From: Peribacillus faecalis
GTDB taxonomy: Bacteria > Bacillota > Bacilli > Bacillales > DSM-1321
DNA: 64,000 bases
Assembly: GCF_014712675.1 (NCBI RefSeq)
Contig: NZ_JACXSI010000004.1
Span: 1 to 64,000, forward strand
Reading direction: 5' to 3'
A program made the position numbers and the translations under genes. The notes under the pieces are model-generated. The model had not been told where the DNA came from. It searched no databases and was given only the letters and a program-made list of their open reading frames with translations. Shown here one piece after another: positions 25,084-34,363 of the stretch. The stretch's first letter is position 1, and every line of letters starts with the position of its first letter.

Positions 25084-26034
25084 TTACTCCTTTTTCAAAT
25101 CTTCGTGCGTTACCGTGAACAGCTGAAAGCCATATGGCGGCCTCGGCTCAGTATATACTTTGCCATCACGCTCCGGTATTTCATCGACAATCGTATCCCA
25201 CGTATGATTTTGCGATTCAAATGTCACTTGCAGCAGCTGCGGAAATCTGTTCAAAATAGTACAGCCGATTTCGTACAGCAAATATTGAATGGACGGTGTT
25301 TCCGTATTATGGAAAACGGAAGTCGCAATGTCGATGATTTGCTCGGCAGCCACATAGCTTTCCGGATTGTCACCGAACGCATCAGCTTGCTCCTTGTACA
25401 CCCAATGCAAATTTAAATATACAAATAACGGACGGTTGGTATCTTCCGGCAAGGTAGTATATTCATCTCGGACAAAACCGACAAATGAATTACCGCTTAC
25501 CTTAATCAACTGCAGATCCAATATCGAGCTGCTTTGTTCGGTAATTGCGGGTCCATCTGCTGTACGGATTATTTCAATGGAGGAGCGTGAGCGTTCATTT
25601 CTCGATTTGCGGAATACTAAATTGCTGGCTTTCAAAGTATCTTCCGAGAACTCGGACATTACGTCAAACGGAATATCCTCAGCCAAAATGGAGACATAAT
25701 CAATTTGTGGGTATTTTGCCAGAAACGCTTCTGACACATAGTTAGTGAAGCCTTCTAAAGTGGAGCCATCGTAGGAAGCAAGATGCCTTTGAATAAAATT
25801 TTTCATTGAGTCTGTAGCGACAACAAGTGAATTATCGCCTTCCACGAACGAAGGGATGAAGGCTTCACCGCCGATTTTCACTTTTACATTCGTGCCAAAA
25901 ATGATATTATGTCGCCCTTTAAACATCGATTCCGGAATTTCCGTAATCCCGGAAAGCGGCTTCGCATATGTCCGGTACGCAAACACATCACCTTTACCAT
26001 AATAAACATGTTTTTCAGTCAGTTTGTTCTCCAT
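25084..26034 (-). CDS. pucL: Urate oxidase (uricase)
   Basis: A cofactor-free oxidase converting urate to 5-hydroxyisourate with O2 and release of H2O2. The protein (316 aa) has the two T-fold halves: [13 protein letters not shown] and NTKVKVKIGG-like [11 protein letters not shown] near residue 50, [12 protein letters not shown] near 75 with the catalytic Thr, and the C-terminal half with [15 protein letters not shown]. Unlike B. subtilis PucL, it is not fused to the OHCU decarboxylase, which is a separate gene upstream. ATG 26034 fits the GGGGG ribosome site better than an ATG 6 nt upstream. Confidence 0.95.
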   Translation of the reverse strand: MENKLTEKHVYYGKGDVFAYRTYAKPLSGITEIPESMFKGRHNIIFGTNVKVKIGGEAFIPSFVEGDNSLVVATDSMKNFIQRHLASYDGSTLEGFTNYVSEAFLAKYPQIDYVSILAEDIPFDVMSEFSEDTLKASNLVFRKSRNERSRSSIEIIRTADGPAITEQSSSILDLQLIKVSGNSFVGFVRDEYTTLPEDTNRPLFVYLNLHWVYKEQADAFGDNPESYVAAEQIIDIATSVFHNTETPSIQYLLYEIGCTILNRFPQLLQVTFESQNHTWDTIVDEIPERDGKVYTEPRPPYGFQLFTVTHEDLKKE

Positions 26035-26049
26035 CTTCATTTCCCCCTT

Positions 26050-26544
26050 TTATATAATTCTTTCTTCTATTCTAAACTTAGCAATCTGATAAATTTGCTT
26101 GAGTGCCGTTTGGAACTCTGACCTGGGATCTTGCTTCAGCCTTGCAATCATCGCTTCATAAATTTCTTGTTTATTTTTTCCGCGCACAGCTAAGATGAAA
26201 GGATATCCGAACTTTTTCATATACTGTTCATTCGCTTGAAGGAAAAGATTATATTCATCTTCTGTCAAACCTTGTAGACCAGCCTGTTGCTGTTCATTCG
26301 TTGAATAACCACTCATTTGCACGCGGTCACCTAAGTTCGGATGGTTGTTAATCAACTTCAGTTTGCAGTCATTGTCAGATTTTCTAACAATCGCAACCAT
26401 ATATTCATATAAAGCTAACTTAGATGGAAACGGCCTAACTGCAGCCGCTTCTCGTGCAACCCAGGATGACTTTTCAAAAATCTCGCCGAGCGCATCGGTA
26501 AACTGCTCCTCACTTGCATGATTCAGCCATTCCATCGTGTACAC
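26050..26544 (-). CDS. OHCU decarboxylase
   Basis: 2-oxo-4-hydroxy-4-carboxy-5-ureidoimidazoline decarboxylase, third enzyme of urate degradation, giving S-(+)-allantoin. Of about 164 aa, it has the conserved VAREAAAVRPFPS segment, NNHPNLGDRV (catalytic HP with a nearby Glu/Arg) and FGYPFILAVRGK. In B. subtilis this domain is the N-terminal half of PucL; here it is free-standing. The most probable start is GTG 26544, with CGGGGTG upstream, but GTG 26553 is also possible. It lies 16 nt after the permease stop. Confidence 0.92.
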   Translation of the reverse strand: MYTMEWLNHASEEQFTDALGEIFEKSSWVAREAAAVRPFPSKLALYEYMVAIVRKSDNDCKLKLINNHPNLGDRVQMSGYSTNEQQQAGLQGLTEDEYNLFLQANEQYMKKFGYPFILAVRGKNKQEIYEAMIARLKQDPRSEFQTALKQIYQIAKFRIEERII

Positions 26545-26559
26545 ATTAAGCACCCCGTT

Positions 26560-27873
26560 TCACGTTTTAACCATTTCCGGCTGTAATGACAGCTCCGGTT
26601 CAACTTCTTTTTTATCAGATAAGACCAAATTTAAGATAATTGCCGCTAAACTTCCGGTAATGATTCCATCCGAGAACAAAATTCGGACAGCTGACGGTAA
26701 GACAGCAAACAACTCAGGGACAACTGTAGCGCCGAGTCCCAGCGAAACAGAACAAGCAATAATCAGCAAATTGTTATGATCGGACAAATCCACTGACTTA
26801 ATCATATTTATGCCGGATGAAACGACCATGCCAAACATAACGACTGTCGCACCACCAAATACTGCTGTCGGAACGCTCGCAGCAAGCGCAGCTATCTTAG
26901 GCACAAGCCCGAGACCAATCAAAATGAAACCGGCATAAATCGTCACTTTCGTTTTTCTGATGCCTGACAATTGCACAAGCCCTACATTTTGCGCAAATGT
27001 ATTGTATGGAAAAGCATTGAAGATGCCGCCGAGAATAAAGGCGATTCCTTCCGCACGATATCCTTTAGCAAAATCGTTCTCTTTCAAATCCTTACCGGTG
27101 ATTTTCCCTAATGCAAGAAAAGCTCCGGTCGATTCAACGACAACGACTGTAGCCACAATCAGCATCGTAATGATCGGAACGATTTCAAATGTCGGCGTTC
27201 CGAAATAAAATGGTGTCGGCATATGAAGCCATGAAGCTTCCCTTACTTCTGTAAAGTCCACTTTCCCCATAAAGGCTGCTGTAATTGTACCAACAATAAT
27301 GCCGAGCAATACAGCCAGCGAACGCATAAAACCTTTGAAAAAGCGGTTCAAAAACAAGATGAAGAATAAAACACCGAAAGAGAGAATTAAGTTTTCCGCT
27401 GAAGCGAATTCAGGACTGTTTGCGCCTCCGCCCATGTTTTTCACACCGGTTGGAATAAGCGATAGCCCGATGATGATGACAACTGTGCCGGTTACAATCG
27501 GAGGGAATAATTTGATTAGCTTTCCGAATAGGCCGGAACAAAAGATGAGAAAAAGTCCGGCAACAATAATCGATCCGTATATTGCCGTTACGCCATAGGA
27601 TTGACCAATTGCAATCATTGGGGTGACGGCAACAAATGAAGTGCCTAATACGACTGGCAAGCCGATGCCGAAATATTTATTGCCCCATGACTGCAAAATT
27701 GTCGCAATACCGCATGTCAGCAAATCAATGGCAATTAAGTAGGCCAACTGTTTGGTTGTAAATCCTAAAGCACCTCCCACAATAATCGGCACTAAAATTG
27801 CACCTGCATACATCGCTAACACATGCTGCAATCCTAATGACCACATTTTCGGCTTACTCACTTTCCCCTCCAA
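26560..27873 (-). CDS. NCS2 uric acid/xanthine permease
   Basis: A 437-aa nucleobase:cation symporter-2 protein with 14 predicted membrane segments. GLQHVLAMYAGAILVPIIVG near residue 14, the signature helix around GLVQLSGIRKTKV and the following NFFT-like region, and GGIFNAFPYNTFAQNVG identify the family. Sequence pattern and position before the uricase genes point to urate or xanthine import (PucJ/PucK/UacT type). It starts with TTG, preceded by AAAGGAGG. It is the first gene of the uricase operon and lies 133 nt downstream of pucR. Confidence 0.9.
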   Translation of the reverse strand: MEGKVSKPKMWSLGLQHVLAMYAGAILVPIIVGGALGFTTKQLAYLIAIDLLTCGIATILQSWGNKYFGIGLPVVLGTSFVAVTPMIAIGQSYGVTAIYGSIIVAGLFLIFCSGLFGKLIKLFPPIVTGTVVIIIGLSLIPTGVKNMGGGANSPEFASAENLILSFGVLFFILFLNRFFKGFMRSLAVLLGIIVGTITAAFMGKVDFTEVREASWLHMPTPFYFGTPTFEIVPIITMLIVATVVVVESTGAFLALGKITGKDLKENDFAKGYRAEGIAFILGGIFNAFPYNTFAQNVGLVQLSGIRKTKVTIYAGFILIGLGLVPKIAALAASVPTAVFGGATVVMFGMVVSSGINMIKSVDLSDHNNLLIIACSVSLGLGATVVPELFAVLPSAVRILFSDGIITGSLAAIILNLVLSDKKEVEPELSLQPEMVKT

Positions 27874-28006
27874 AACAACGCCTCCTTTACCTAATGTTAG
27901 AAAACTTTACTTGAATTTGTTATCTATAATTACATCATAAAAAGAATTGAAAATGATGTCATTAGGCAACTTAGACAATTGTTTAATAAATTTCTAGTTA
28001 AAGTGG

Positions 28007-29617
28007 CTAATTCAATAATGATTTGATTTTTAAAGCTAAACGAATCCGCAATGCCATCTCACTATCTTTTATATTTCCGCCGAGTATATCCTCACATTTT
28101 TCCAGACGATAGACGACTGTATTGCGATGAACATATAAGCGCTTTGCCGTCTCCGATATTTGGCACTGTGTATCCAAATAAACAGACAAAGTCTGCAGCA
28201 ACGTCTGCTCTTCCTCCTTACCGACCGACTCGAAGCCTCTTAATGTATAGGCGTAAAAACTTCTCAAATCCTCTTGCGGCACCGCCCGTAGCAGTTCGAT
28301 GATATCTTTCATCCGATATGATTGAATAAATTGCCTTTTCTTCGAAAGCATTCCATCTTTCAAAGCCGCCTCCGCTTCTTTATAAGCATTCGGCACGTAC
28401 AATAAATTTTGACATAAACTACTGACACCAAATGAAATCGTATCATTATAATAAGCTGATATTTTTTGCTGAATTTCCTGAAGAACAAGCTCGAACAAAT
28501 TATTGACCTCTTGTGAAAAATGAGGGATTTCATATAATAGGATGCACTGCTCGCCTTTCGTAAAAAAATGAATCGGCGACTTCGAATCTATCAACTCTTC
28601 TTCGATAAATTCAAAAATCAGCTCAATCTTTTGCTGGTGCTGTTTATACGTCACAGTTGCTTCAATCATGTCCAGTTTGCCGACAGAACAAATATATTTA
28701 TAGCTATGATTCAATGAAAATTCCTTCGCACGATTTATAATTTCCGTTTCAGTAGAAAAGGTTCCTTCAAGAAAATGATAGAAGAAATCGTTACGGACAC
28801 TTCTATTAAATTGATTCAGAGCTGTTTCCTTCATCATCGCAAATGACAGTACGTTAGCTGCCTGTTCAATAATTAAAGAGTTTAGCCGGTCTTCGTCTTT
28901 AATTTCTCCGGAAACAAGCAAATAGCCGATCCGTTTTTCACTCATGTAAACCGGAAATGCCGTAAATGTCTGTTTTGTCGCTAAAATTGTAAATGAGAAC
29001 TTCATCGGATGAACAGGAAATGTGTAGCCCTGTTTTTGTAATGAGCTTAAAAAGGAAAATAGTTTTGTTTGAGTCGTTGAGTAAGAGAGAGGCTTCAAAT
29101 GTTGGTTAATTAGCATAATATGGTGCCCGATCATATCAGAGAGGTTAGACAGCAATTTATCAGTGCCTTTTCCTCGCATAATCAATTGCGTAAACTGTTT
29201 ATGTATTTCCATAGCGTACGTTAATTCATCAGTTCGCTGATCCAAAATCGCCCGCAAGCTTTGAAAGACAATTTCACCAAGCGAAAGCGAGGCAGGAATT
29301 TCAATGAGCGGCAATCCTAGCTCGTCTGCCGCCGCAAATACCTCAGGGGGAATTTCATTCAAATATCGTTTCGTTTTGACACCTAGCGCAGCACATTTTT
29401 TCTCCGCCATCGTCACGACAAGCTGTTTCAGCATCATCGGCTCATCTTTGAAATGATAGGCAGTCGTAATCAAAAATTCATTCGGCTTCAAATACGGGAT
29501 AATGTCAGGCGCATCCATCATATTGACAGTTTCCACATCGCGTTCACAGCCTTTTCCCCCCGCTAAAATTTTCATTTCGTTTAAAGATGGGACTTGCAAA
29601 ACATCTATTACTTTCAC
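28007..29617 (-). CDS. pucR: PucR-type purine catabolism regulator
   Basis: A 536-aa regulator. The N-terminal PucR sensory domain starts VKVIDVLQVPSLNEMKILAG and spans about 120 residues. A central GGDEF-like region follows (~280-420). The C-terminal HTH_30 domain has QISETAKRLYVHRNTVVYRL. The start is placed at GTG 29617 because GAGGTGA lies 5 nt before it and the family begins here; longer in-frame starts are possible. By analogy with B. subtilis PucR it should activate uricase and allantoin genes when allantoin, allantoate or ureidoglycolate is present. It stands between the two divergent halves of the purine block, fitting a role as regulator of both. Confidence 0.9.
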   Translation of the reverse strand: MKVIDVLQVPSLNEMKILAGGKGCERDVETVNMMDAPDIIPYLKPNEFLITTAYHFKDEPMMLKQLVVTMAEKKCAALGVKTKRYLNEIPPEVFAAADELGLPLIEIPASLSLGEIVFQSLRAILDQRTDELTYAMEIHKQFTQLIMRGKGTDKLLSNLSDMIGHHIMLINQHLKPLSYSTTQTKLFSFLSSLQKQGYTFPVHPMKFSFTILATKQTFTAFPVYMSEKRIGYLLVSGEIKDEDRLNSLIIEQAANVLSFAMMKETALNQFNRSVRNDFFYHFLEGTFSTETEIINRAKEFSLNHSYKYICSVGKLDMIEATVTYKQHQQKIELIFEFIEEELIDSKSPIHFFTKGEQCILLYEIPHFSQEVNNLFELVLQEIQQKISAYYNDTISFGVSSLCQNLLYVPNAYKEAEAALKDGMLSKKRQFIQSYRMKDIIELLRAVPQEDLRSFYAYTLRGFESVGKEEEQTLLQTLSVYLDTQCQISETAKRLYVHRNTVVYRLEKCEDILGGNIKDSEMALRIRLALKIKSLLN

Positions 29618-29869
29618 CTTATTCACCTCAGTAATTTTTTCCATATTTTTCATCAATCATAACATAATTAGTGAAGTTGCACGAAAATAATTCAGAAAAT
29701 GCACATATATGCCAATGAAGTTTTTCGAAATAGTCAGTAAGATAATACTACAATGATTAATGTTAGAATTTATGACATGAGAAAACCAACACCTGTCCTT
29801 TCGGTAAAGCACATACTCAAAAATTTGCAGACATATACAGATTATCACTATCTTACATATGCTGCAGAT

Positions 29870-30050
29870 CAAAGGAGACATGCGGGAACTAAAAAAGTGT
29901 AAGTGGCCCGCAAGTAAGGACAACTGAGAGCGCTACATCCGCATATCTTCGTCGCTGCGACCTACATACTGTAGGCCTCAAACAAGGCAGGTGTACAGTT
30001 AGACAGTCATCTTCGTTCTAAAATGGATTCTTTTATTTTGTAAAGAAAGA
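29870..30050 (+). repeat. Interspersed repeat, copy D, upstream of allC
   Basis: This shares with copy A the 5' block GGAGACATGCGG..., AAGTGTAAGTGGCCCG, and with A and B the 3' block GGCAGGTGTA, AGTTAGACAGTCATCT. The hairpin block is replaced by a shorter one, CCTACA/TGTAGG. The copy ends directly before the ribosome site of allC, so it forms the 5' region of the allC-pucG transcript if transcription starts upstream. Confidence 0.6.
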
Positions 30051-30063
30051 GAGGAGGGACAAA

Positions 30064-31293
30064 ATGGCTATGCGAATAAAAAAAGAGAGTGCTTCGGAAA
30101 TGATCGAGTGGCTCGCTTCTTACGGAAAGACTAAGGAAGACGGCGTAACAAGACTTTTATATTCACCAACGTGGGTAGAAGCACAACATGCTTTAAAAGG
30201 GAAAATGGAAAAAACCGGACTTCAAGCCTATTTTGATTGCGTGGGAAATTTATTCGGTCGCCTGCCCGGAAGCGACAGCGACAGCAATACGATTTTAACC
30301 GGCTCGCACATTGATACCGTTGTCGAAGGAGGAAAATATGACGGCGCATACGGAATCATCGCTAGCCTTCTCGCAGTCGAAAATTTGATTAAACTTTACG
30401 GAACGCCGAAGAAAACAATCGAAGTTGTCTCGTTTTGCGAGGAGGAAGGGAGTCGCTTCCCGATTACATTTTGGGGTTCACGCAATATAACGAATTTGTA
30501 TAGTCTCGAGGATGCCGCTTATTTAACAGATTGCGACGGCATTCCGCTATTGCAGGCGATGAGAGAGGCAGGATTCGACGATGCACTCTATTCTCCCCCT
30601 GCCCGCTCCGATATCGAAGCATTTATCGAGGTACATATAGAGCAAGGTATCGTTCTGGAACGAAATAAGAAATCAATCGGTATCGTCAGCCACATCGTCG
30701 GGCAGCGCCGCTTTAATATTACGATTAACGGCGAAAGCAATCATGCCGGGACAACCCCGATGGCCTATCGGAAAGATGCAGTTGCACTGGCAGCTGATTT
30801 CATCCATTTCACAACTAATCTTGCCAACGAAGAAACTGATTTAGTTGCCACATTCGGAAAATTAATCGCCAAACCAAATGTGCCGAATGTAATCGCTGAT
30901 GAAGTACAATTGAGCCTTGATATTCGCCATTATGATGACGTACAGCTTGATCAGTTTTGCGAACATATTTTTTCTTATCTCAAAGAAAAAACCTCCAACT
31001 CTGATTTCCAAGTGACTGTGACAAAATGGATGGATGTCAAACCAATAGCCATGAATGAAGATATAAACCATCATATCGAAGACATTACTGAGCGCAACCG
31101 CATTCCTTATCAGTATATCGTCAGCGGTGCAGGTCATGATTCACAAGTATTCGGTTCTGTTTGCCCAACCGCTCTTCTGTTCGTTCCAAGTGTTGCCGGC
31201 TTTAGCCATTCTCCGAAGGAATATACGAAACTAGAAGACTTAGAAACAGGTATTGATGTTTTAACGGAACTTCTATACAAATTAGCTTATTAA
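30064..31293 (+). CDS. allC: Allantoate amidohydrolase
   Basis: A 409-aa M20-family di-metal hydrolase that converts allantoate to S-ureidoglycine with loss of ammonia and CO2. Metal-site motifs: TGSHIDTVVEGGKYDGAYG near residue 80 (His, Asp), FCEEEGSRFP near residue 122 (Glu pair), EVHIEQG near 190 and the C-terminal AGHDSQVF near 356. SNHAGTTPMAYRKDA near 222 is the dimerisation/substrate segment of carbamoylase-type M20 enzymes. AGAGGAGG precedes the ATG. It is co-directional with and 12 nt before pucG, whose product uses ureidoglycine, which supports allantoate as substrate over N-carbamoyl amino acids. Confidence 0.92.
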   Translation: MAMRIKKESASEMIEWLASYGKTKEDGVTRLLYSPTWVEAQHALKGKMEKTGLQAYFDCVGNLFGRLPGSDSDSNTILTGSHIDTVVEGGKYDGAYGIIASLLAVENLIKLYGTPKKTIEVVSFCEEEGSRFPITFWGSRNITNLYSLEDAAYLTDCDGIPLLQAMREAGFDDALYSPPARSDIEAFIEVHIEQGIVLERNKKSIGIVSHIVGQRRFNITINGESNHAGTTPMAYRKDAVALAADFIHFTTNLANEETDLVATFGKLIAKPNVPNVIADEVQLSLDIRHYDDVQLDQFCEHIFSYLKEKTSNSDFQVTVTKWMDVKPIAMNEDINHHIEDITERNRIPYQYIVSGAGHDSQVFGSVCPTALLFVPSVAGFSHSPKEYTKLEDLETGIDVLTELLYKLAY

Positions 31294-31305
31294 AGGAGTG
31301 AAAAC

Positions 31306-32562
31306 ATGCGTTATGCTGATTTGAACACACCACTGCGGACAATTATGACGCCCGGTCCAGTCGAAGTCGACCCTCGCGTTTTGCGGGCGATGGCGACACC
31401 GATTGTCGGACAATTCGATCCGGCTTTTACTCATATAATGAATGAAGTAATGGATATGTTACGCCAAGTATTCCAAACGAAAAATCAATGGGCATTTCCG
31501 ATTGACGGCACTTCCCGCTCCGGCAACGAAGCGATTTTATGTAGCATTATTGAACCGGGAGACAAAGTACTTATCCCGATTTACGGACGATTCGGCCATT
31601 TGCTCACGGAAATTTGCCGACGCTACGGAGCAGATGTATATACAATAGAATGTGCTTGGGGCGAAGTGTTCGATCCTGATGTCATCATCACAGAAATGAA
31701 AAGAATTAAACCCAAAATTGTCGCTATCGTTCATGGTGAAACATCAACCGGATGCCTACAACCATTGAAAGAGATTGGTCATGCTTGCCGTGAATCGGAT
31801 ATATTGTTCGTCGTCGATGCTGTCGCTTCTATCGGAGGTGTTGATGTGAAGGTTGATGAATGGTGCATTGATGGCCTGGTTGGCGGTACACAAAAATGTT
31901 TGTCCGTCCCTTCCGGCTCAGCTCCGATTACGTACAACAATCGTATTGAGCAAGTATTGAAACGCCGAAAAAAAGTCGAGCAAGGTATCGAAACAGATGA
32001 AGATCGCAGACTTGGTCGAAGCGGCCCGATTATCGCCAGCAATTATTTTGATTTAAGTATGTTGCAAGATTATTGGGGACCCAGACGGCTAAATCACCAC
32101 ACAGAAGCAACTTCAATGCTATACGCCCTTCGAGAAGGTTTGCGAATTGTCTTAGAAGAAGGTCTAGAACAGCGCTTCCTCCGCCACGCCCTTCACGAAA
32201 AAGCGCTCATTGCCGGCATTGAAGCGATGGGTTTGAAGCTGTTCGGCAACAAAGAACATAAGCTGACGCCCGTTACGTGCATCATAATCCCGGATGGAAT
32301 CGATGGTGAATCCGTCCGTTCTATGCTGCTGAATGAATTCAGTATCGAAATTGCCTCCTCCTTCGGCCCGCTGCACGGGAAAATTTGGCGAATCGGCACA
32401 ATGGGTTACTCGTGCCGAAAGGAAAATATCTTAATCGTCCTCTCTGCTCTTGAAGCTGTCCTAATCCGCCATGGTTGCAGTGTAAACCGGGGTGAAGCAT
32501 TGCAAGCGGCTATGGATGCGTACGAAGAAAGTCTATTAACAGCAAAAACAGCAACTGAGTAA
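31306..32562 (+). CDS. pucG: (S)-ureidoglycine--glyoxylate aminotransferase
   Basis: A 418-aa PLP enzyme of the alanine-glyoxylate aminotransferase class V family. MTPGPVEVDPRVLRAMATPI near residue 15 is the N-terminal signature. FVVDAVASIGGVDV near 168 has the PLP-binding Asp, and the Schiff-base Lys is in LVGGTQKCLSVPSG near 197. PucG transfers the amino group of ureidoglycine to glyoxylate, giving glycine and oxalurate. Immediate linkage to allC fits. The oxalurate formed can feed the amidase/HpxW pair encoded 7-10 kb downstream. Confidence 0.93.
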   Translation: MRYADLNTPLRTIMTPGPVEVDPRVLRAMATPIVGQFDPAFTHIMNEVMDMLRQVFQTKNQWAFPIDGTSRSGNEAILCSIIEPGDKVLIPIYGRFGHLLTEICRRYGADVYTIECAWGEVFDPDVIITEMKRIKPKIVAIVHGETSTGCLQPLKEIGHACRESDILFVVDAVASIGGVDVKVDEWCIDGLVGGTQKCLSVPSGSAPITYNNRIEQVLKRRKKVEQGIETDEDRRLGRSGPIIASNYFDLSMLQDYWGPRRLNHHTEATSMLYALREGLRIVLEEGLEQRFLRHALHEKALIAGIEAMGLKLFGNKEHKLTPVTCIIIPDGIDGESVRSMLLNEFSIEIASSFGPLHGKIWRIGTMGYSCRKENILIVLSALEAVLIRHGCSVNRGEALQAAMDAYEESLLTAKTATE

Positions 32563-32653
32563 ATTATATAAGGGTATAGGTATAGAGGATAATTAGTCTA
32601 TTATAGCTGTTATCCTCCTTTTATTTACATAAAATGAAGCGAATCAAAACGCA

Positions 32654-32767
32654 GTGTTCACTTCGCTCCAACGGAGGATTGAAAAATTAGAGGAAAGAAT
32701 TAAAGAGCTGGAAGATGAAAACAAAAAATTACACAAAGATTTAGCGGATTACATTAAAAATTTGTAA
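32654..32767 (+). CDS. Possible coiled-coil peptide or remnant, 37 aa
   Basis: The frame reads through RRIEKLEERIKELEDENKK and ends DLADYIKNL, a clear heptad-type coiled coil. The only upstream starts are GTG 32654, without a convincing ribosome site, or an ATG in another frame at about 32635. It could be the 3' end of a decayed gene. Low confidence. Confidence 0.25.
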   Translation: MFTSLQRRIEKLEERIKELEDENKKLHKDLADYIKNL

Positions 32768-32806
32768 CAAACAAAGTGGATTCGGTAGGTTATCTTTGAA
32801 AATAGA

Positions 32807-32832
32807 AAAAAACAGCAGTTTATTAAGCTGCC
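32807..32832 (-). terminator. Terminator overlapping the OFA transporter stop
   Basis: On the minus strand GGCAGC, an 8-nt loop containing the TAA, and CTGCTG-T(n) follow the last codons of the OFA gene. Confidence 0.6.
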
Positions 32833-34097
32833 GTTTTTTTATCATCAAGTTTATTTTCTCGATATACCTTTTCTGGTTTTACCATAAAGATACTAATTAA
32901 GGTTGCAACAATGAAAAAGCCCATCACTACATACAATACCATATCGTATGATTGTGTCTTTTTCAGAATAAATGCGCTTAACTGATTGCCGGACAAACCT
33001 GCAAACGCCCAAGCCGATAAAGCTAAGCCATGAACAGTGCTGATTTTATCCAGTCCGAAACGATCCGAAAGCAATGGCGGCAATGTCGAAAAGCCTCCGC
33101 CGTATCCAGCATTAATCACACACAACAGCACGATGATGAGCCAAGCCATCGAATTGCCGAAGCCATCTAAAGCGATAATCAGCATGATGACAGAAATGCA
33201 CGATAGAAAGATAATCTTATATACAGTGTTCCGGTCTCGCAATCGATCAGCCCAAGATGAGTAAAATAGACGACCTCCAGCATTGAACACCGCCGTCAGC
33301 GAACTGACAAGCCCAACGGCAACGAAGCCGATAAACGAAAGCATTCCTTTCTCTTGAGAAATAAGTGCTAATCCACATGTAATATTGATATAAAACATTA
33401 ACCAAATACCGATGAATGTTCGGTTTTTCAAAACGATACCGACTCGGAACGTTTGGGTGCCCGTTTCCGTTTCGACCCATCCTTTTGGCTTTTTAATCAG
33501 CAAGTGTCCGATTACCATCATCAATAAATATAATCCAGCCAATATATAGAACATTTTATAAATATTCGTCGGATTTTGAAGCGTACCATCCACCGCCGTA
33601 GGACCTAGCAAAGCTTCCATAAGCGGACTGGCGATGACTTTTGCCAAACCGAATCCTGCCACAGCCAAACCTGTTGCTAACCCTTTTTGCTTTTCAAACC
33701 AAAGCATGAGCGTTTTTACAGGCGTCAAATAACCGATTCCTAGCCCAATTCCCATAATGACCCCATAACAAATATAAATGCCCAGCAATGATTTTTGGTA
33801 AATGAAAAATCCTGTCCCCGCCATACCGACAACGAAAAAAACCGCTGATACTAACGATGATTTATGAATATCTTTCTCAACGAATTTCCCTCCGAATGCC
33901 GCTGACATGCCGAGCACAAAAATAGCGATACTAAATGCCCACTCCACTTCACCAATCGGCTTCCCGATATAAGTGGCAATGTCCTCTTTAAAGAGCGACC
34001 AGCAATATACCGTACCAATACTACAATGAATGAGCAATGCCGGCAAAACGGCGCACATCCACTTATTTTCTAACTTCCCCTTCACTCCCATTTCCAC
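32823..34097 (-). CDS. OFA-family MFS transporter (oxalate/formate type)
   Basis: A 424-aa, 12-helix major facilitator. YCWSLFKEDIATYIGKPIGE near residue 31, GGKFVEKDIHKSSLV near 68 and the GIGYLTPVKTLMLWFEKQKG loop near 121 are characteristic of the oxalate:formate antiporter family, which also includes pyruvate or other monocarboxylate carriers. Its location inside the ureide cluster, whose predicted end product is oxalate, makes oxalate (or oxamate) export a reasonable inference. It is transcribed opposite to its neighbours and has its own terminator. Confidence 0.85.
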   Translation of the reverse strand: MEMGVKGKLENKWMCAVLPALLIHCSIGTVYCWSLFKEDIATYIGKPIGEVEWAFSIAIFVLGMSAAFGGKFVEKDIHKSSLVSAVFFVVGMAGTGFFIYQKSLLGIYICYGVIMGIGLGIGYLTPVKTLMLWFEKQKGLATGLAVAGFGLAKVIASPLMEALLGPTAVDGTLQNPTNIYKMFYILAGLYLLMMVIGHLLIKKPKGWVETETGTQTFRVGIVLKNRTFIGIWLMFYINITCGLALISQEKGMLSFIGFVAVGLVSSLTAVFNAGGRLFYSSWADRLRDRNTVYKIIFLSCISVIMLIIALDGFGNSMAWLIIVLLCVINAGYGGGFSTLPPLLSDRFGLDKISTVHGLALSAWAFAGLSGNQLSAFILKKTQSYDMVLYVVMGFFIVATLISIFMVKPEKVYRENKLDDKKTAA

Positions 34098-34311
34098 CCT
34101 TCTTCAATTCCCGTACATTAAATATCATTATAATAAAAAATATACGGTTTTCATATAATAAATTTCAAAAAAATTAAAAAATATTATTTTTTAATTTTAA
34201 TTTCCGAAAAATACTTTCATCTCGTCGAAAGTGGTTTGTTTGCAGTTCATCTTACTCTCTCCCTTTTCTTGCCGATTTGCAAAAGATATCTAGTTTAAAA
34301 GAAAACAAAAA

Positions 34312-34356
34312 AGGACCTAAAACAACAAATGAATACATTCGTCAATTTTAGGTCCT
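34312..34356 (-). terminator. Terminator with long perfect stem
   Basis: AGGACCTAAAA (34312-34322) and TTTTAGGTCCT (34346-34356) are perfectly complementary, and T6 follows on the minus strand. It ends the transcript of the disrupted membrane-protein gene. Confidence 0.85.
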
Positions 34357-34363
34357 GCCTGCA

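Noticed and set aside
29657-29923. 88-codon minus-strand frame upstream of pucR
   Set aside because: No ribosome site. It overlaps repeat copy D and its composition is not protein-like.
30064-31293. Assignment of the M20 hydrolase as an N-carbamoyl-L-amino acid hydrolase
   Set aside because: The sequence alone would allow it, but direct linkage to pucG and the purine block favours allantoate amidohydrolase.
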